Numbered from the stretch's first letter, positions 35,364-44,965 are shown. The stretch is DNA of 64,000 bases from F22 sp963675625 (GCA_963675625.1 OY776497.1:2170001-2234000), one strand, 5' to 3'. Translations and numbers: made by a program. The notes: generated by a model not told the origin, from the letters alone.

Positions 35364-35371
35364 CAAAGATA
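35364..35371 (-). promoter_or_regulatory. Promoter -7 box of the calcium ATPase gene
   Basis: TATCTTTG on the minus strand; start would fall at or next to the ATG at 35358, giving a nearly leaderless mRNA. Confidence 0.55.
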
Positions 35372-35636
35372 CAACAAAAAATGAGAGGAAATCGAAAGAA
35401 ATCATTATATTTGTCCACTAAGAGTCTATGAAATAACACTAACTTCATAAATAAATTTAGGATGAAACAGATCCATAATGAGTACATTGAATTTGGTGAT
35501 GTGAATATAATTATTGCACTATTTATGTCCATCATGTGGTGGGAATATGTGCATTCTTATCAGGAATTAATAAATGTACGAGAGGCACTAAAAACACTTT
35601 TTTTGCACATTGTTCGTCGATGTGAGAAAAGTGTAC

Positions 35637-35644
35637 TATCTTTG
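35637..35644 (+). promoter_or_regulatory. Promoter -7 box of fabI
   Basis: TATCTTTG with a partial -33 (TTCG at 35613-35616) 20 bases upstream; start near 35651, leader about 24 bases. Confidence 0.65.
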
Positions 35645-35674
35645 CGGCCGTTAAAAGTAATAAAACAATAAAGT

Positions 35675-36532
35675 ATGAGTTACAATCTTTTGAAAGGTAA
35701 AAGGGGCGTCATCTTCGGCGTACTCAATGAGCAGTCAATTGCTTGGCACGTAGCAAAACGTGCTGTTGAAGAAGGTGCAATTATCACACTAAGTAATACA
35801 CCTATGGCGATTCGTATGGGTGATGTAGAAAAGCTTGCTAAGTCAATCAATAGTGAAGTGATTGCTGCAGATGCTACTAGTGTAGAAGACTTGGAAAATG
35901 TATTTGTTAAGTCTCAGGAGATTTTAGGGGGTAAAATCGATTTCGTATTGCACTCTATTGGCATGTCTCCAAATGTACGTAAGAAAAGAACTTATGATGA
36001 TCTAGACTATAAAATGTTGGATAAGACGCTAGATGTGTCAGCATTGTCTTTCCATAAAATGTTACAAACAGCTAAGAAGCTTGATGCTATCGCTGAAGGC
36101 GGTAGTGTTGTAGCACTTAGTTATGTTGCTGCGCAACGTACATTCTACGGATACAGTGATATGGCTGATGCCAAAGCTCTCCTAGAATCAATCGCTCGTA
36201 GCATGGGATATATTTATGGTCGTGAGCATGGCGTACGCATCAATACAATATCTCAATCTCCTACTATGACAACTGCTGGTAGTGGTGTGAAGGGAATTGA
36301 TAGTTTATTCGATTTCGGTGAACGTATGTCTCCACTTGGTAATGCATCCGCTGAGGAATGTGCAGATTACTGTATTGTGATGTTTAGTGACCTGACTCGT
36401 AAGGTAACTATGCAGAACTTATTTCACGATGGTGGTTTCTCGAATGTGGGCATGAGTCTGCGTGCGATGGCTACTTATCAAAAGGGATTAGATGAATACA
36501 AGGCTGAAGATGGCCATATCATCTATGGTTAA
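35675..36532 (+). CDS. fabI: Enoyl-ACP reductase FabI
   Basis: A 285-residue NADH-dependent short-chain reductase for the last step of each fatty-acid elongation cycle. The N-terminal GVIFGVLNEQSIAWHVAKR is the FabI nucleotide-binding signature. The catalytic set matches FabI spacing: Tyr in LSYVAAQ, a second Tyr ten residues on and Lys seven later (YSDMADAK). An RsmI-like methylase gene follows after 21 bases, a likely two-gene operon. Confidence 0.96.
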   Translation: MSYNLLKGKRGVIFGVLNEQSIAWHVAKRAVEEGAIITLSNTPMAIRMGDVEKLAKSINSEVIAADATSVEDLENVFVKSQEILGGKIDFVLHSIGMSPNVRKKRTYDDLDYKMLDKTLDVSALSFHKMLQTAKKLDAIAEGGSVVALSYVAAQRTFYGYSDMADAKALLESIARSMGYIYGREHGVRINTISQSPTMTTAGSGVKGIDSLFDFGERMSPLGNASAEECADYCIVMFSDLTRKVTMQNLFHDGGFSNVGMSLRAMATYQKGLDEYKAEDGHIIYG

Positions 36533-36553
36533 TTATATTGTAAAATAAACTGG

Positions 36554-37309
36554 ATGAATATAGATACAGTTTTACTAGATACTCAAAAAAATGGAGCGCA
36601 GACTATTGAGTCTGCGCTCTATTTGATACCTGTACCACTTGGTGAGACACCTATTGATCAGGTATTACCAGCTTATAATCGGGAAGTAATTTTAGAAATT
36701 CGTCATTTTATAGTTGAAGATATTCGTAGTGCACGTCGTTTTTTGAAGAAGTGTGAACGTGCTATAGATATTGACGAATTGACCTTTTATGAATTGAATA
36801 AGCATACAAATTTCGATGATATTTCGAGTTTTTTGAAACCATTGCGTACAGGTCATCCTATGGGGGTTATTAGTGAAGCTGGGTGTCCTGGGGTAGCCGA
36901 TCCTGGTGCTGATGTGGTAGCGATAGCTCAAAGGGAACGTTTGAAAGTTGTGCCTCTTGTTGGACCAAGTAGTATTTTAATGTCTTTAATGGCTAGTGGA
37001 TTTAATGGACAGCGTTTTGCTTTTCATGGTTATTTACCTATTCAGTCGCCTGAAAGAGAGCAATACTTAAAAAAGTTGGAACAAGGTATTTACACTGATG
37101 ATGAGACGCAAATCTTTATTGAAACTCCTTATCGTAATGATAAGATGTTGGACACTTTGATTAAGCAATGTAAACCAGACACAAAGCTGTGTGTGGCATG
37201 TCATATTTCATGTGAAGACGAAATGATACAAACGCAAAAAATTAGTAGTTGGAAAAAAAGTCAATTTACTATAGGTAAGCGCCCTTGTATCTTTCTTCTA
37301 TATAAATAA
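36554..37309 (+). CDS. RsmI-like SAM-dependent methyltransferase (tetrapyrrole methylase fold)
   Basis: A 251-residue protein of the tetrapyrrole-methylase superfamily. The start of the domain YLIPVPLGETP (about 23-33), the GVISEAGCPGVADPGADVVA loop near 104-123 and VPLVGPSSILMSLMASGFNG near 132-151 match the RsmI group, which methylates 16S rRNA C1402. Bacteroidota usually carry two such paralogues; this sequence departs from standard RsmI (LLPVPLGE instead of VVATPIGNL), so the substrate is uncertain. Confidence 0.85.
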   Translation: MNIDTVLLDTQKNGAQTIESALYLIPVPLGETPIDQVLPAYNREVILEIRHFIVEDIRSARRFLKKCERAIDIDELTFYELNKHTNFDDISSFLKPLRTGHPMGVISEAGCPGVADPGADVVAIAQRERLKVVPLVGPSSILMSLMASGFNGQRFAFHGYLPIQSPEREQYLKKLEQGIYTDDETQIFIETPYRNDKMLDTLIKQCKPDTKLCVACHISCEDEMIQTQKISSWKKSQFTIGKRPCIFLLYK

Positions 37310-37318
37310 GCATCTGAT

Positions 37319-37349
37319 TTTGTTGTTTAACAGGTTTTACTTATATTTG
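37319..37349 (+). promoter_or_regulatory. Promoter of ssb
   Basis: TTTG (37319-37322), 19 bases, TATATTTG (37342-37349); start near 37356, leader about 40 bases. Confidence 0.7.
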
Positions 37350-37394
37350 TATCGCTTGGTAAACAAGAAATGGACAAATAAATGATTTTGCTAT

Positions 37395-37754
37395 ATGTCA
37401 GTAAATAAAGTTATTCTTTTGGGATATGTAGGAAAAGACCCAGAAGTCAAATATATTGATGTCAATCAAGCAGTAGCTCGCTTGCCATTGGCTACTACTA
37501 TTCGAGCGTATAAATTGCCTAATGGAGTTGAAGTGCCTGAACAAACAGAATGGCATAATCTCATCTTTTGGAAGGGCAATGCTCAAACTGTAGAAAAATA
37601 CGTACGTAAAGGTGATCGTATTTACGTAGAAGGTCGAATAAAGACCAATAAGTATGAAGATAAACGAGGTATTACTCGTTCCTATACAGAAATAGAAGTG
37701 CATCAGTTGGAAATGTTAGGACGTCCTGCTAAGCAAGAGGATAGTCCTGTTTAG
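37395..37754 (+). CDS. ssb: Single-stranded DNA-binding protein, short form
   Basis: A 119-residue OB-fold protein binding single-stranded DNA. The start SVNKVILLGYVGKDPEVKY and the core EWHNLIFWKGNAQTVEKYVRKGDRIYVEGRI are classic SSB. The protein ends soon after the OB fold (LEMLGRPAKQEDSPV) and lacks the long Gly/Gln linker and the acidic DDDIPF-type tip that recruits partner proteins in E. coli. It precedes gldE by 44 bases, the order usual in this phylum. Confidence 0.92.
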   Translation: MSVNKVILLGYVGKDPEVKYIDVNQAVARLPLATTIRAYKLPNGVEVPEQTEWHNLIFWKGNAQTVEKYVRKGDRIYVEGRIKTNKYEDKRGITRSYTEIEVHQLEMLGRPAKQEDSPV

Positions 37755-37798
37755 ATATTTTTTAAGAGAAACAAGATAATTATTAATTCACCATAACA

Positions 37799-39130
37799 TT
37801 GAGTATACCAGAATTTATAGTACAAGTAGGAGACGCTTTTAGTAGTGTGACTATAGATGAACCTGAGCCGTCGGGGTGGATAGCCCTGATCTTAGCGCTT
37901 GTCATGTTTATCGGATCCGGATTTGCTTCCGCATCTGAGATTGCTTTTTTTTCTCTTTCTCCACAAGATTTGAATGAGATAGAAGACGAGGGGCATGCAT
38001 CGGATAAAATAATAAAAAGACTTTTGAAAGATTCTGAACATTTGTTGGCTACTATATTAGTAACCAATAATTTTGTGAATGTCTTAATCATCTTGCTTGT
38101 CAATTTTTTCTTTGGACAATGTCTCTCTTTTGGACACAATGAATTGGCACAGTTTTTAGTTCTTACTGTTGCATTGACTTTCTTGTTGTTGCTTTTTGGC
38201 GAAATTATGCCAAAGATTTTTTCTGCTCAGAATACGCTGCGCTTTTGCCGAATTGCTGCACCTGGTGTGGCTGTGTGTGAGAGGATTTTTTCTCCTGTCA
38301 GCAGATTGCTTACTTCTTCTACTGAGCATATCCAAAAACGTTTTCAGAAGAAAAAGAAAATAATCTCTGTTGATGATTTATCACAAGCTTTGGAATTAAC
38401 TGATAAGGCAGAGATTACCCAAGAGAATGAAATTCTTGAAGGGATTATACGATTTGGAGGAGAACGCGTGCGTGACGTGATGACTGGACGTATGGATATG
38501 GTAGCTTTAGATATTAAAAGTTCTTTTCACACTGTCCTAAAATGTATTACCGAACATAGCTATTCACGTATACCTGTGTATGCTGGATCCAATGATAATA
38601 TTAAGGGAATATTATACATTAAAGATTTACTTTCCCATATTCAGAAAGGAGATACATTTCGTTGGCAGTCATTAATGCGTCAGCCTCTTTTTGTCCCTGA
38701 AACCAAAATGATTGATACTTTATTAAGAGATTTTCAGGCAAATAAAGTACATATTGCGATTGTTGTTGATGAGTTTGGTGGAACTTGTGGTTTGGTGACC
38801 ATGGAGGATATTATTGAAGAAATTGTAGGAGAGATTAGTGATGAATATGATGAGGAAGAAAATCATTTTGCTCAATTAGAAGAGAATACATGGATTTTCA
38901 AAGCCAAGACTTCTTTAAGTGATTTTTACAGAATAACGAATTTAGATGAAGAGGTCTTTGAAGATATTTCAAGTGAAGTAGATACTGTTGCTGGTTTGCT
39001 TTTAGAAATCAAAGGTGAGTTTCCTAAGATTCACGAAACGATTGAATACAAATCAATATATATCTTTAAAGTACTTGAAATGGATGATAGACGTATCAAG
39101 AAGGTCAAATTTGAGATAAAGAATAACTAG
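37799..39130 (+). CDS. gldE: GldE-like CNNM/CBS-pair membrane protein (gliding motility-associated, hemolysin C family)
   Basis: A 443-residue membrane protein with a CNNM (DUF21) domain of about four hydrophobic segments (about 24-170), a CBS pair (about 205-330; motifs VRDVMTGRMDMVAL and GILYIKDLL) and a C-terminal CorC/HlyC domain (about 345-430). In Flavobacteria GldE supports gliding and type 9 secretion; in non-gliding Bacteroidales the role is unclear and ion export is an alternative. The only start compatible with the N-terminus is TTG at 37799; an in-frame stop lies 5 codons upstream. The PPTase gene begins just after the stop codon. Confidence 0.9.
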   Translation: MSIPEFIVQVGDAFSSVTIDEPEPSGWIALILALVMFIGSGFASASEIAFFSLSPQDLNEIEDEGHASDKIIKRLLKDSEHLLATILVTNNFVNVLIILLVNFFFGQCLSFGHNELAQFLVLTVALTFLLLLFGEIMPKIFSAQNTLRFCRIAAPGVAVCERIFSPVSRLLTSSTEHIQKRFQKKKKIISVDDLSQALELTDKAEITQENEILEGIIRFGGERVRDVMTGRMDMVALDIKSSFHTVLKCITEHSYSRIPVYAGSNDNIKGILYIKDLLSHIQKGDTFRWQSLMRQPLFVPETKMIDTLLRDFQANKVHIAIVVDEFGGTCGLVTMEDIIEEIVGEISDEYDEEENHFAQLEENTWIFKAKTSLSDFYRITNLDEEVFEDISSEVDTVAGLLLEIKGEFPKIHETIEYKSIYIFKVLEMDDRRIKKVKFEIKNN

Positions 39131-39131
39131 T

Positions 39132-39776
39132 ATGCCGATATTTCAAAAGATTGTGGATGGCACTACCTATCAATTGGCGTTATGGCATATAACAGAAACG
39201 CTTGATCAGCTATTTCGATTATGCCCATCTAATAATCTTATTTATTATAAAGAATTGGTGGAACTTGTGAGAGTTGAGAAACGTAAAAAAGAACTTTTGG
39301 TTTCGCGACTCTTAGTTAATCAACTTTGTGGAGGTGAACAAAAAGTGACTTATCGTACAAATGGGCAACCTTATTTGGTAAGTACAAATCAATCAATTAG
39401 TATTTCTCATTCAGGAGAGTATGTAGCTGTTATTCTTTCTGATTCTCCCAATGTTGGTGTGGATATTGAAGCTTATAGTGACAAGGCATTGCGCGTAGCT
39501 TCCAAATTTATGCATCCCAAAGATGTTTTACCCTCTCTCTTATTGGGCAGTCCTAATTTTTCCCTTGAAGTGAAGCAACATGTTTTGGCTTGGTCAGCTA
39601 AAGAAGCCTTTTTTAAATATGTGGGGAGTGAAAAGCTCGTAGATTATAAACATTATCTCACGATTCAGGCAGATGATGATAAATTGATTGCCAAAGAATT
39701 TGCTACAGAACAACGATGTCAAGCACATGTATACTATCGCATGGAAGATAATTATGTGTTGACTTGGGTTGTGTAA
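39132..39776 (+). CDS. 4'-phosphopantetheinyl transferase superfamily protein
   Basis: A 214-residue Sfp-like enzyme predicted to move phosphopantetheine from CoA to a carrier protein. The metal-binding motif VGVDIEAYSDKALRVASKFM lies at about 109-128, and WSAKEAFFKY near 157-166 supplies the second signature. The N-terminal part aligns with the pseudo-repeat of two-domain PPTases. It starts 1 base after the gldE stop codon. No polyketide or peptide synthase is nearby, so the carrier substrate is unknown. Confidence 0.88.
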   Translation: MPIFQKIVDGTTYQLALWHITETLDQLFRLCPSNNLIYYKELVELVRVEKRKKELLVSRLLVNQLCGGEQKVTYRTNGQPYLVSTNQSISISHSGEYVAVILSDSPNVGVDIEAYSDKALRVASKFMHPKDVLPSLLLGSPNFSLEVKQHVLAWSAKEAFFKYVGSEKLVDYKHYLTIQADDDKLIAKEFATEQRCQAHVYYRMEDNYVLTWVV

Positions 39777-39785
39777 TTTTTTTTT

Positions 39786-41336
39786 CTAAAATTGAATATC
39801 TCTTTTACCTTTAGATAAGTGGAAAGTAAATGTTACTCCTTCACCGAGAGTACTTGTTGCTTTAATGTTTCCACCATGTACTATCACTGCATTTTTGACA
39901 ATGGCAAGTCCGAGACCTGTCCCCCCAGCTTTTCTAGAGCGTCCTTTGTCTACTCGATAGAACCTTTCAAAGATATGATTTAGATGTTTTTGTTCTATAC
40001 CAATTCCATTGTCAGAGACTTCAAAATAATAAGTTAGGTTATCTTCCTTTGTAAGGCGAATAGTGACAGTTGTGCCATTTCCCGCGTAGGCAATAGCATT
40101 GTCAATTAGGTTTCGGAATACAGAATATAGCAACGAATTGTTCCCCCTTATAGTGAGTCCTTCAGGTAAATCAATGTGCATGGTCATTTTATTAACCTCT
40201 AGTTGTAAATGTACATCACTTTCAATGCCATGAACTAATTTGTAGATATTTATATCTTCCATGACAAGCATAGTACTGGCCTCTGTCATTTTATTTAATG
40301 ATGAGATGTCTTGAAGAAGGTTGGTCAATCGATTGCTTTGTGCATAACTACGCTCTAAAAACAGACGTACTTTTTCAGGTGGAATATTGTCGTTGCTTAA
40401 AATGGTTTCCAGATAACCTTGAATACTACTAACTGGTGTTTTTAGCTCATGAGAAATATTTTGAGTTAGCTGTTTTTTCAAACGAATTTGACTTTCTAAT
40501 GATTTAACGACTTTTTCTTGTTCTAAATGTAAGGCTTCTTTTGTCGCTTGCATTTGATGATATACCTTGATGATGTGCTGTGAAATTTCGCCTAGTTCAT
40601 TTTTAGGAAATGATTCAACCATTTCCAGTGTGATGGTTTCATTGCGTTCTGCCTTACGTGCAAAACGACGTAATTCTGTAATAACTTTGCCTAATCGTTG
40701 TGTGTAAATATATAAGATAATCAACATGGCAACACCTAGCAAACCAGTAAATATAAGTACATGATTGTCCGTTTTGTATCCGCTTAGTATATCTACATTG
40801 TACATTTGAGCTGTACGTATAATACAGCGTGGGTATCTAGTTGCTACAAAATAATATTCAGTACTGTCTATTTTTAAATTAGAAAGTTTAGTGTTTTCTA
40901 CAGCTAACAATTCATCAGCTGGAGAAATTGCTTTGGTACTAGAACTGTTTTTTTGTATAAGGGAGTCGTCAATATTAAGGATGTCTAGTCGACGTTTTTG
41001 AACGTTGCGGATATTCGTCCCAATACGTGTGCTCATTGCCTCTTTGACTTCAGGCAATTGCATAAAAGATACACTATCTCTATAATAGCCTTTGCTGTCG
41101 TAAAGTTGTACACCACTCAAGTTAGTCACTGTAACCCACATTGTGGAGTCTACTTCTTTTATTCCCCCTAAGCTAGTCCAGTCTTTATACACTAAAGTGT
41201 TATATTGTTTTAGATGATTCAACATCAAGGTCTCTTGGTATGCCTTATCATGTCGATACTGATAACCAAGTAACAATCCAGTGTATATCAGAAAAAAAAG
41301 GACTACACTTGTGAATAATCGGAGAGCAAAAGACAT
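39786..41336 (-). CDS. Sensor histidine kinase
   Basis: A 516-residue membrane sensor. Two membrane segments (about 5-24 and 192-212) enclose a periplasmic sensing domain of about 165 residues. HAMP-like sequence follows, then a HisKA domain with the phospho-acceptor His near 296 in ISHELKTPVSS. The ATPase domain shows the N box (NLIDNAIAYA), G1 (DNGIGIE) and G2 (GTGLGLAI). Its partner regulator lies 35 bases upstream on the same strand. It is PhoR-like in architecture but has no PAS domain. The signal is unknown. Confidence 0.93.
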   Translation of the reverse strand: MSFALRLFTSVVLFFLIYTGLLLGYQYRHDKAYQETLMLNHLKQYNTLVYKDWTSLGGIKEVDSTMWVTVTNLSGVQLYDSKGYYRDSVSFMQLPEVKEAMSTRIGTNIRNVQKRRLDILNIDDSLIQKNSSSTKAISPADELLAVENTKLSNLKIDSTEYYFVATRYPRCIIRTAQMYNVDILSGYKTDNHVLIFTGLLGVAMLIILYIYTQRLGKVITELRRFARKAERNETITLEMVESFPKNELGEISQHIIKVYHQMQATKEALHLEQEKVVKSLESQIRLKKQLTQNISHELKTPVSSIQGYLETILSNDNIPPEKVRLFLERSYAQSNRLTNLLQDISSLNKMTEASTMLVMEDINIYKLVHGIESDVHLQLEVNKMTMHIDLPEGLTIRGNNSLLYSVFRNLIDNAIAYAGNGTTVTIRLTKEDNLTYYFEVSDNGIGIEQKHLNHIFERFYRVDKGRSRKAGGTGLGLAIVKNAVIVHGGNIKATSTLGEGVTFTFHLSKGKRDIQF

Positions 41337-41371
41337 ATTTTGGGAGAAATTAAATAGATATTAAAACAGAG

Positions 41372-42070
41372 TTACAATGATTTTTCAAAACAATAACCAT
41401 ATCCTTGTCTAGTTACGATTTGTTTTCCGATGTTGCCTAATTTTTTTCGAAGGCGGGTAATATTTACATCAATAGTTCGATCTAATACACAGACTTCATT
41501 GTCCCAGACACGGTGAAGAATATCTTCACGAGAGAATACACGACCAGGGTTGCTGACAAATAGTACGAGTATTTCAAATTCTTTTTTAGTCAGATTGATT
41601 TTTTCATCGTCAATATAGGCTAGCTTTTTGGCTGTTAGTATGCGAAGATTCTCATATCTAATGACTTCATTTTGTGGGTCCATGATAGCTGTTCGGCGCA
41701 AAACAGCTCGAACACGGACGGCTACTTCACGCAGATTAAATGGTTTAGAAATATAATCATCTGCACCAATATTAAAACCAGTGATTTTGTCGTTGTCAGT
41801 GTCCTTCGCAGTAATGAATATGATAGGGATATGTTTAAAATCATCATCTTTTTTCAAAATATTTGCCATTTTGAAACCAGAGATTTCTCCCATCATGACA
41901 TCAAGGAGTAAAAGATGATATTCATATAGAGGACGTTTCATTGCTTCTTCAGCACTATAGGCTGTATCTACAGTGTATCCCTCATTCTCTAAATTAAATT
42001 TCAAAATTTCACAGATATCTTCTTCATCATCTACAATCAGAATGCGATATTCACTAGAATTTTTTATCAT
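41372..42070 (-). CDS. OmpR/PhoB-family response regulator
   Basis: A 232-residue regulator. The receiver domain has the acidic pair DDEED near 14-18, the phospho-acceptor Asp 57 in LLLLDVMM and Lys in ISKPFNLRE near 108-114. The C-terminal winged helix ends in RTIDVNITRLRKKLG, with a typical recognition helix. It is transcribed first, ahead of its kinase. A TATATTTG promoter box lies about 50 bases upstream. Confidence 0.95.
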   Translation of the reverse strand: MIKNSSEYRILIVDDEEDICEILKFNLENEGYTVDTAYSAEEAMKRPLYEYHLLLLDVMMGEISGFKMANILKKDDDFKHIPIIFITAKDTDNDKITGFNIGADDYISKPFNLREVAVRVRAVLRRTAIMDPQNEVIRYENLRILTAKKLAYIDDEKINLTKKEFEILVLFVSNPGRVFSREDILHRVWDNEVCVLDRTIDVNITRLRKKLGNIGKQIVTRQGYGYCFEKSL

Positions 42071-42119
42071 AGTCTCTTTGGTTTTTACTTGTTTTTTGAG
42101 TGGTTTGTTTTATTTGACA

Positions 42120-42127
42120 CAAATATA
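42120..42127 (-). promoter_or_regulatory. Promoter -7 box of the two-component operon
   Basis: Reads TATATTTG on the minus strand; start near 42113, leader about 43 bases. The -33 element is weak. Confidence 0.55.
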
Positions 42128-42201
42128 ATCAATATTTTAATGGAAAAAGATTCCCCCTCGGTTTTTTTTTCATGCAGTTTTCTTTTCCGTGTTATAATTG
42201 T

Positions 42202-42209
42202 TATCTTTG
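42202..42209 (+). promoter_or_regulatory. Promoter -7 box of the DUF3805-like gene
   Basis: TATCTTTG; start near 42216, leader about 33 bases to ATG 42249. Its position rules against the upstream ATG at 42198. Confidence 0.6.
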
Positions 42210-42248
42210 TCCTCAATCATTCAAAACTGTCACTTATTTGTAACATTT

Positions 42249-43082
42249 ATGTCACATTCTAAACGATTTATAGCTCCTAGAGGATGGTTCTCAATGTCCT
42301 ATCCTGAAAGTTGGTTTGAGAGCGAAGATACTCCCGATAGCTTCCTTTTTTATAACCCTAATATATGGTCGGGCAATTTCCGTGTATCTGTGTACCGAGA
42401 AGAAAAAAACATGCATTATGGTAAAGATGCTGTGGACGAATTTATACGTGAAGAGAAAATTGCTCACAAAGTACAGGTTGGTCAGCATACAGCTGCATAC
42501 TTAGCTTATCCTGTCGAAGAAGATGGCAACGAGTATACAATGCATATATGGGTGGTAGATTTGGAACATCTTGCTGCAGAGTGTACATTTATTTGCCCTC
42601 AGGGAGGAGAGATTGCAGATGCAGTAGAAGTGATTGAAAGTTTGGAGCCTCGATATAATCACAAGAAATATCCAGCAGAATTAATACCTCCTCGTATTGC
42701 TGAAATTAGCATTGTTAATGAAGCCTATAATATGATGTCACATTTGGTGAATGACCAAACAAAGAAAAATTTTCAAGGGCGTGATGAAGATATTGCAATT
42801 TTGATTGATGCATTAGAACAAGCTGACTATTCTGCAAAAAAAAGAGAAGTCTGGTTAGCTGTGGGGATTACTTTATGTGTTATTTTGGCTGAGGAAGTTG
42901 AAGGACTAGAATGGCGTACTTTGATTGATGGGAATCGTGAAGATCCTGTGCTGTATTATTTAGCAAAAGATCTTGTTATTGATCCGATGAAATTAGTTTG
43001 GAGTAAGAAGAAACACAAGCTGGATTGTGATCTGATGATTATTTATCAAGAATGTCTTACATTGTTGTCTGGTAATGAGTAG
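42249..43082 (+). CDS. DUF3805/DUF3806-like protein of unknown function
   Basis: A 277-residue soluble protein with no signal peptide. The N-terminal half (about 1-135), beginning with the FIAPRGWFSMSYPESWFE pattern, resembles the DUF3805 domain, a beta-rich fold related to PsbP/Mog1-like proteins. The C-terminal half, from about 145, looks helical and resembles DUF3806, with the EEVEGLEWRTLIDGN segment. I recognise the family only by pattern; no enzyme motif is visible. An ATG 17 codons upstream would precede the promoter. An ABC-F gene follows after 43 bases. Confidence 0.7.
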   Translation: MSHSKRFIAPRGWFSMSYPESWFESEDTPDSFLFYNPNIWSGNFRVSVYREEKNMHYGKDAVDEFIREEKIAHKVQVGQHTAAYLAYPVEEDGNEYTMHIWVVDLEHLAAECTFICPQGGEIADAVEVIESLEPRYNHKKYPAELIPPRIAEISIVNEAYNMMSHLVNDQTKKNFQGRDEDIAILIDALEQADYSAKKREVWLAVGITLCVILAEEVEGLEWRTLIDGNREDPVLYYLAKDLVIDPMKLVWSKKKHKLDCDLMIIYQECLTLLSGNE

Positions 43083-43125
43083 TCATATACGATAGTAATT
43101 AATAAATTTTTATAAGCAATAATTT

Positions 43126-44937
43126 ATGGCTTCAATTCCATATCTGCAAGTTGATGGTTTGACGAAATCTTTTGGGGCTAGAGTCCTCTTTTCTGATTTA
43201 AGTTTTACAGTATGCCAAGGAGATCATATTGGCTTGATTGCCAAGAATGGTACTGGTAAAACGACTTTATTAAAAATCATCGCAGAGCAAGAATCCTATG
43301 ATAGGGGTAAATTTGATAATAAAAAAGATATTTCTATAGGCTATCTTGAGCAACGTCCTGAGTACCCTGATGATAAGTCAGTTATAGATGCATGCTTGAG
43401 CAAAGCTGCGCATAAGGATTGGGAAATGGAACAGCGCTTGATACGCTTACTTACTCAGTTGAATATCACTAATCATTCGCAACAGGTAAAAGAACTTAGT
43501 GGAGGACAAGTGAAACGTATGGCCTTGGCTAATCTCCTGGCTCAAGAACCAGATGTGTTGATTCTTGACGAACCTACTAACCACTTGGATCTTCCAATGG
43601 TAGAGTGGCTTGAAAAGTATTTGTCGCGCAGTCATATTACATTATTGATGGTTACACATGATAGATACTTTCTAGATAATGTTTGCAATGTCATTTGGGA
43701 GTTAGACAATAACCAGATTTATAGATACACAGGAAATTATAGTTATTATCTTAATAAACGCGAAGAACGTATCGCTCAAAAAAACGTAGAGATAGAACGT
43801 GCTAACAACTTGTATCGCACTGAACTTGAGTGGATGCGACGTATGCCTCAGGCCAGAGGACATAAGGCTCGTTATCGAGAAGAGGCGTTCTATGAGTTGG
43901 AGAAAGTAGCTAAGCAACGAGTTAGTAACAATCAAGTAAGTTTGAATACTTCTTCGAGTTATATTGGTAAGAAGATATTTGAAGCAGACAATTTATGCAA
44001 AGCTTTCGATGATTTGGTGATTTTAGATCAGTTCTCATATACATTTTCTCGTTATGAGAAAATGGGTATTGTTGGAGATAATGGGACGGGTAAATCCACC
44101 TTTTTGAAAATTTTACTGGGTGAAGTCCCCCTTGATAGCGGAGTGATGGACATTGGGCAGACGGTAAAATTTGGTTATTATTCCCAGCAAGGTTTGGAAT
44201 TTGATGAAGGAAAAAAAGTGATTGATGTTGTGCGTGATATTGCTGAAATGATTGATTTAGGGAATGGAAATAGTCTGACGGCTTCTCAATTTTTGCAACA
44301 TTTTTTATTTTCGCCAGAACGTCAGTATGACTATGTGGCCAAACTTTCTGGTGGTGAGCGTCGTCGGTTGTACCTATGTACAGTCTTGATGCAGAATCCA
44401 AATTTTCTTGTGCTTGATGAACCTACAAATGATCTAGATATTGTTACTTTAAATGTCTTAGAGGAATATTTAAAAGATTTTCAGGGGTGCGTTATTGTGG
44501 TGTCTCACGACCGTTATTTTATGGATAAAGTTGTTGATCATCTTCTGGTTTTCAATGGTCAAGGAGACATTCGTGATTTTCCAGGGAATTATACTCAATA
44601 TCGTCTATGGAAAGAGAATAAGGAGAAGGTCGAAAAAGAGCAAGCCAATAAGACACGAAAACAGAATGATCAATTCGTTGATGTTGAGATTAGTGACAAT
44701 GAAAAAATGCGTACTAACCGTACGCGTAAAATGTCATATAAAGAAAAGCGTGAATTGGAGCAATTAACCCAAGAAATTGAAGGAATGCAGATCGAAAAGA
44801 CGAAGCTTGAAGAAGCCTTGGCTAGTGGTACCATTTCTGTAGATGAAATAACGACTTTCAGTGTACGCTTAAATGAGATTAATGAACAATTGGATGAAAA
44901 AGAAATGAGATGGTTGGAACTGGATGATTTGTCGTAA
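43126..44937 (+). CDS. uup: ABC-F family ATPase, Uup-like
   Basis: A 603-residue soluble protein with two ABC domains and no membrane part, of the ribosome-associated ABC-F class. The first domain has Walker A GLIAKNGTGKTTLL and signature LSGGQVKRMALA with LILDEPTNHLD. The second has GDNGTGKSTFL, LSGGERRRLYLC and LVLDEPTNDLD. A basic linker lies between them. The last 70 or so residues form a coiled coil (KEKRELEQLTQEIEGMQ onwards), as in Uup. No antibiotic-resistance subtype can be inferred. Confidence 0.92.
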   Translation: MASIPYLQVDGLTKSFGARVLFSDLSFTVCQGDHIGLIAKNGTGKTTLLKIIAEQESYDRGKFDNKKDISIGYLEQRPEYPDDKSVIDACLSKAAHKDWEMEQRLIRLLTQLNITNHSQQVKELSGGQVKRMALANLLAQEPDVLILDEPTNHLDLPMVEWLEKYLSRSHITLLMVTHDRYFLDNVCNVIWELDNNQIYRYTGNYSYYLNKREERIAQKNVEIERANNLYRTELEWMRRMPQARGHKARYREEAFYELEKVAKQRVSNNQVSLNTSSSYIGKKIFEADNLCKAFDDLVILDQFSYTFSRYEKMGIVGDNGTGKSTFLKILLGEVPLDSGVMDIGQTVKFGYYSQQGLEFDEGKKVIDVVRDIAEMIDLGNGNSLTASQFLQHFLFSPERQYDYVAKLSGGERRRLYLCTVLMQNPNFLVLDEPTNDLDIVTLNVLEEYLKDFQGCVIVVSHDRYFMDKVVDHLLVFNGQGDIRDFPGNYTQYRLWKENKEKVEKEQANKTRKQNDQFVDVEISDNEKMRTNRTRKMSYKEKRELEQLTQEIEGMQIEKTKLEEALASGTISVDEITTFSVRLNEINEQLDEKEMRWLELDDLS

Positions 44938-44965
44938 AATTCTTGTTGAATTCATCAATTGTAGT

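Noticed and set aside
39786..42070. Assignment of the two-component pair as RprX/RprY
   Set aside because: The regulator's start and receiver sequence do not look like RprY as I remember it; left as an unnamed OmpR-type pair.
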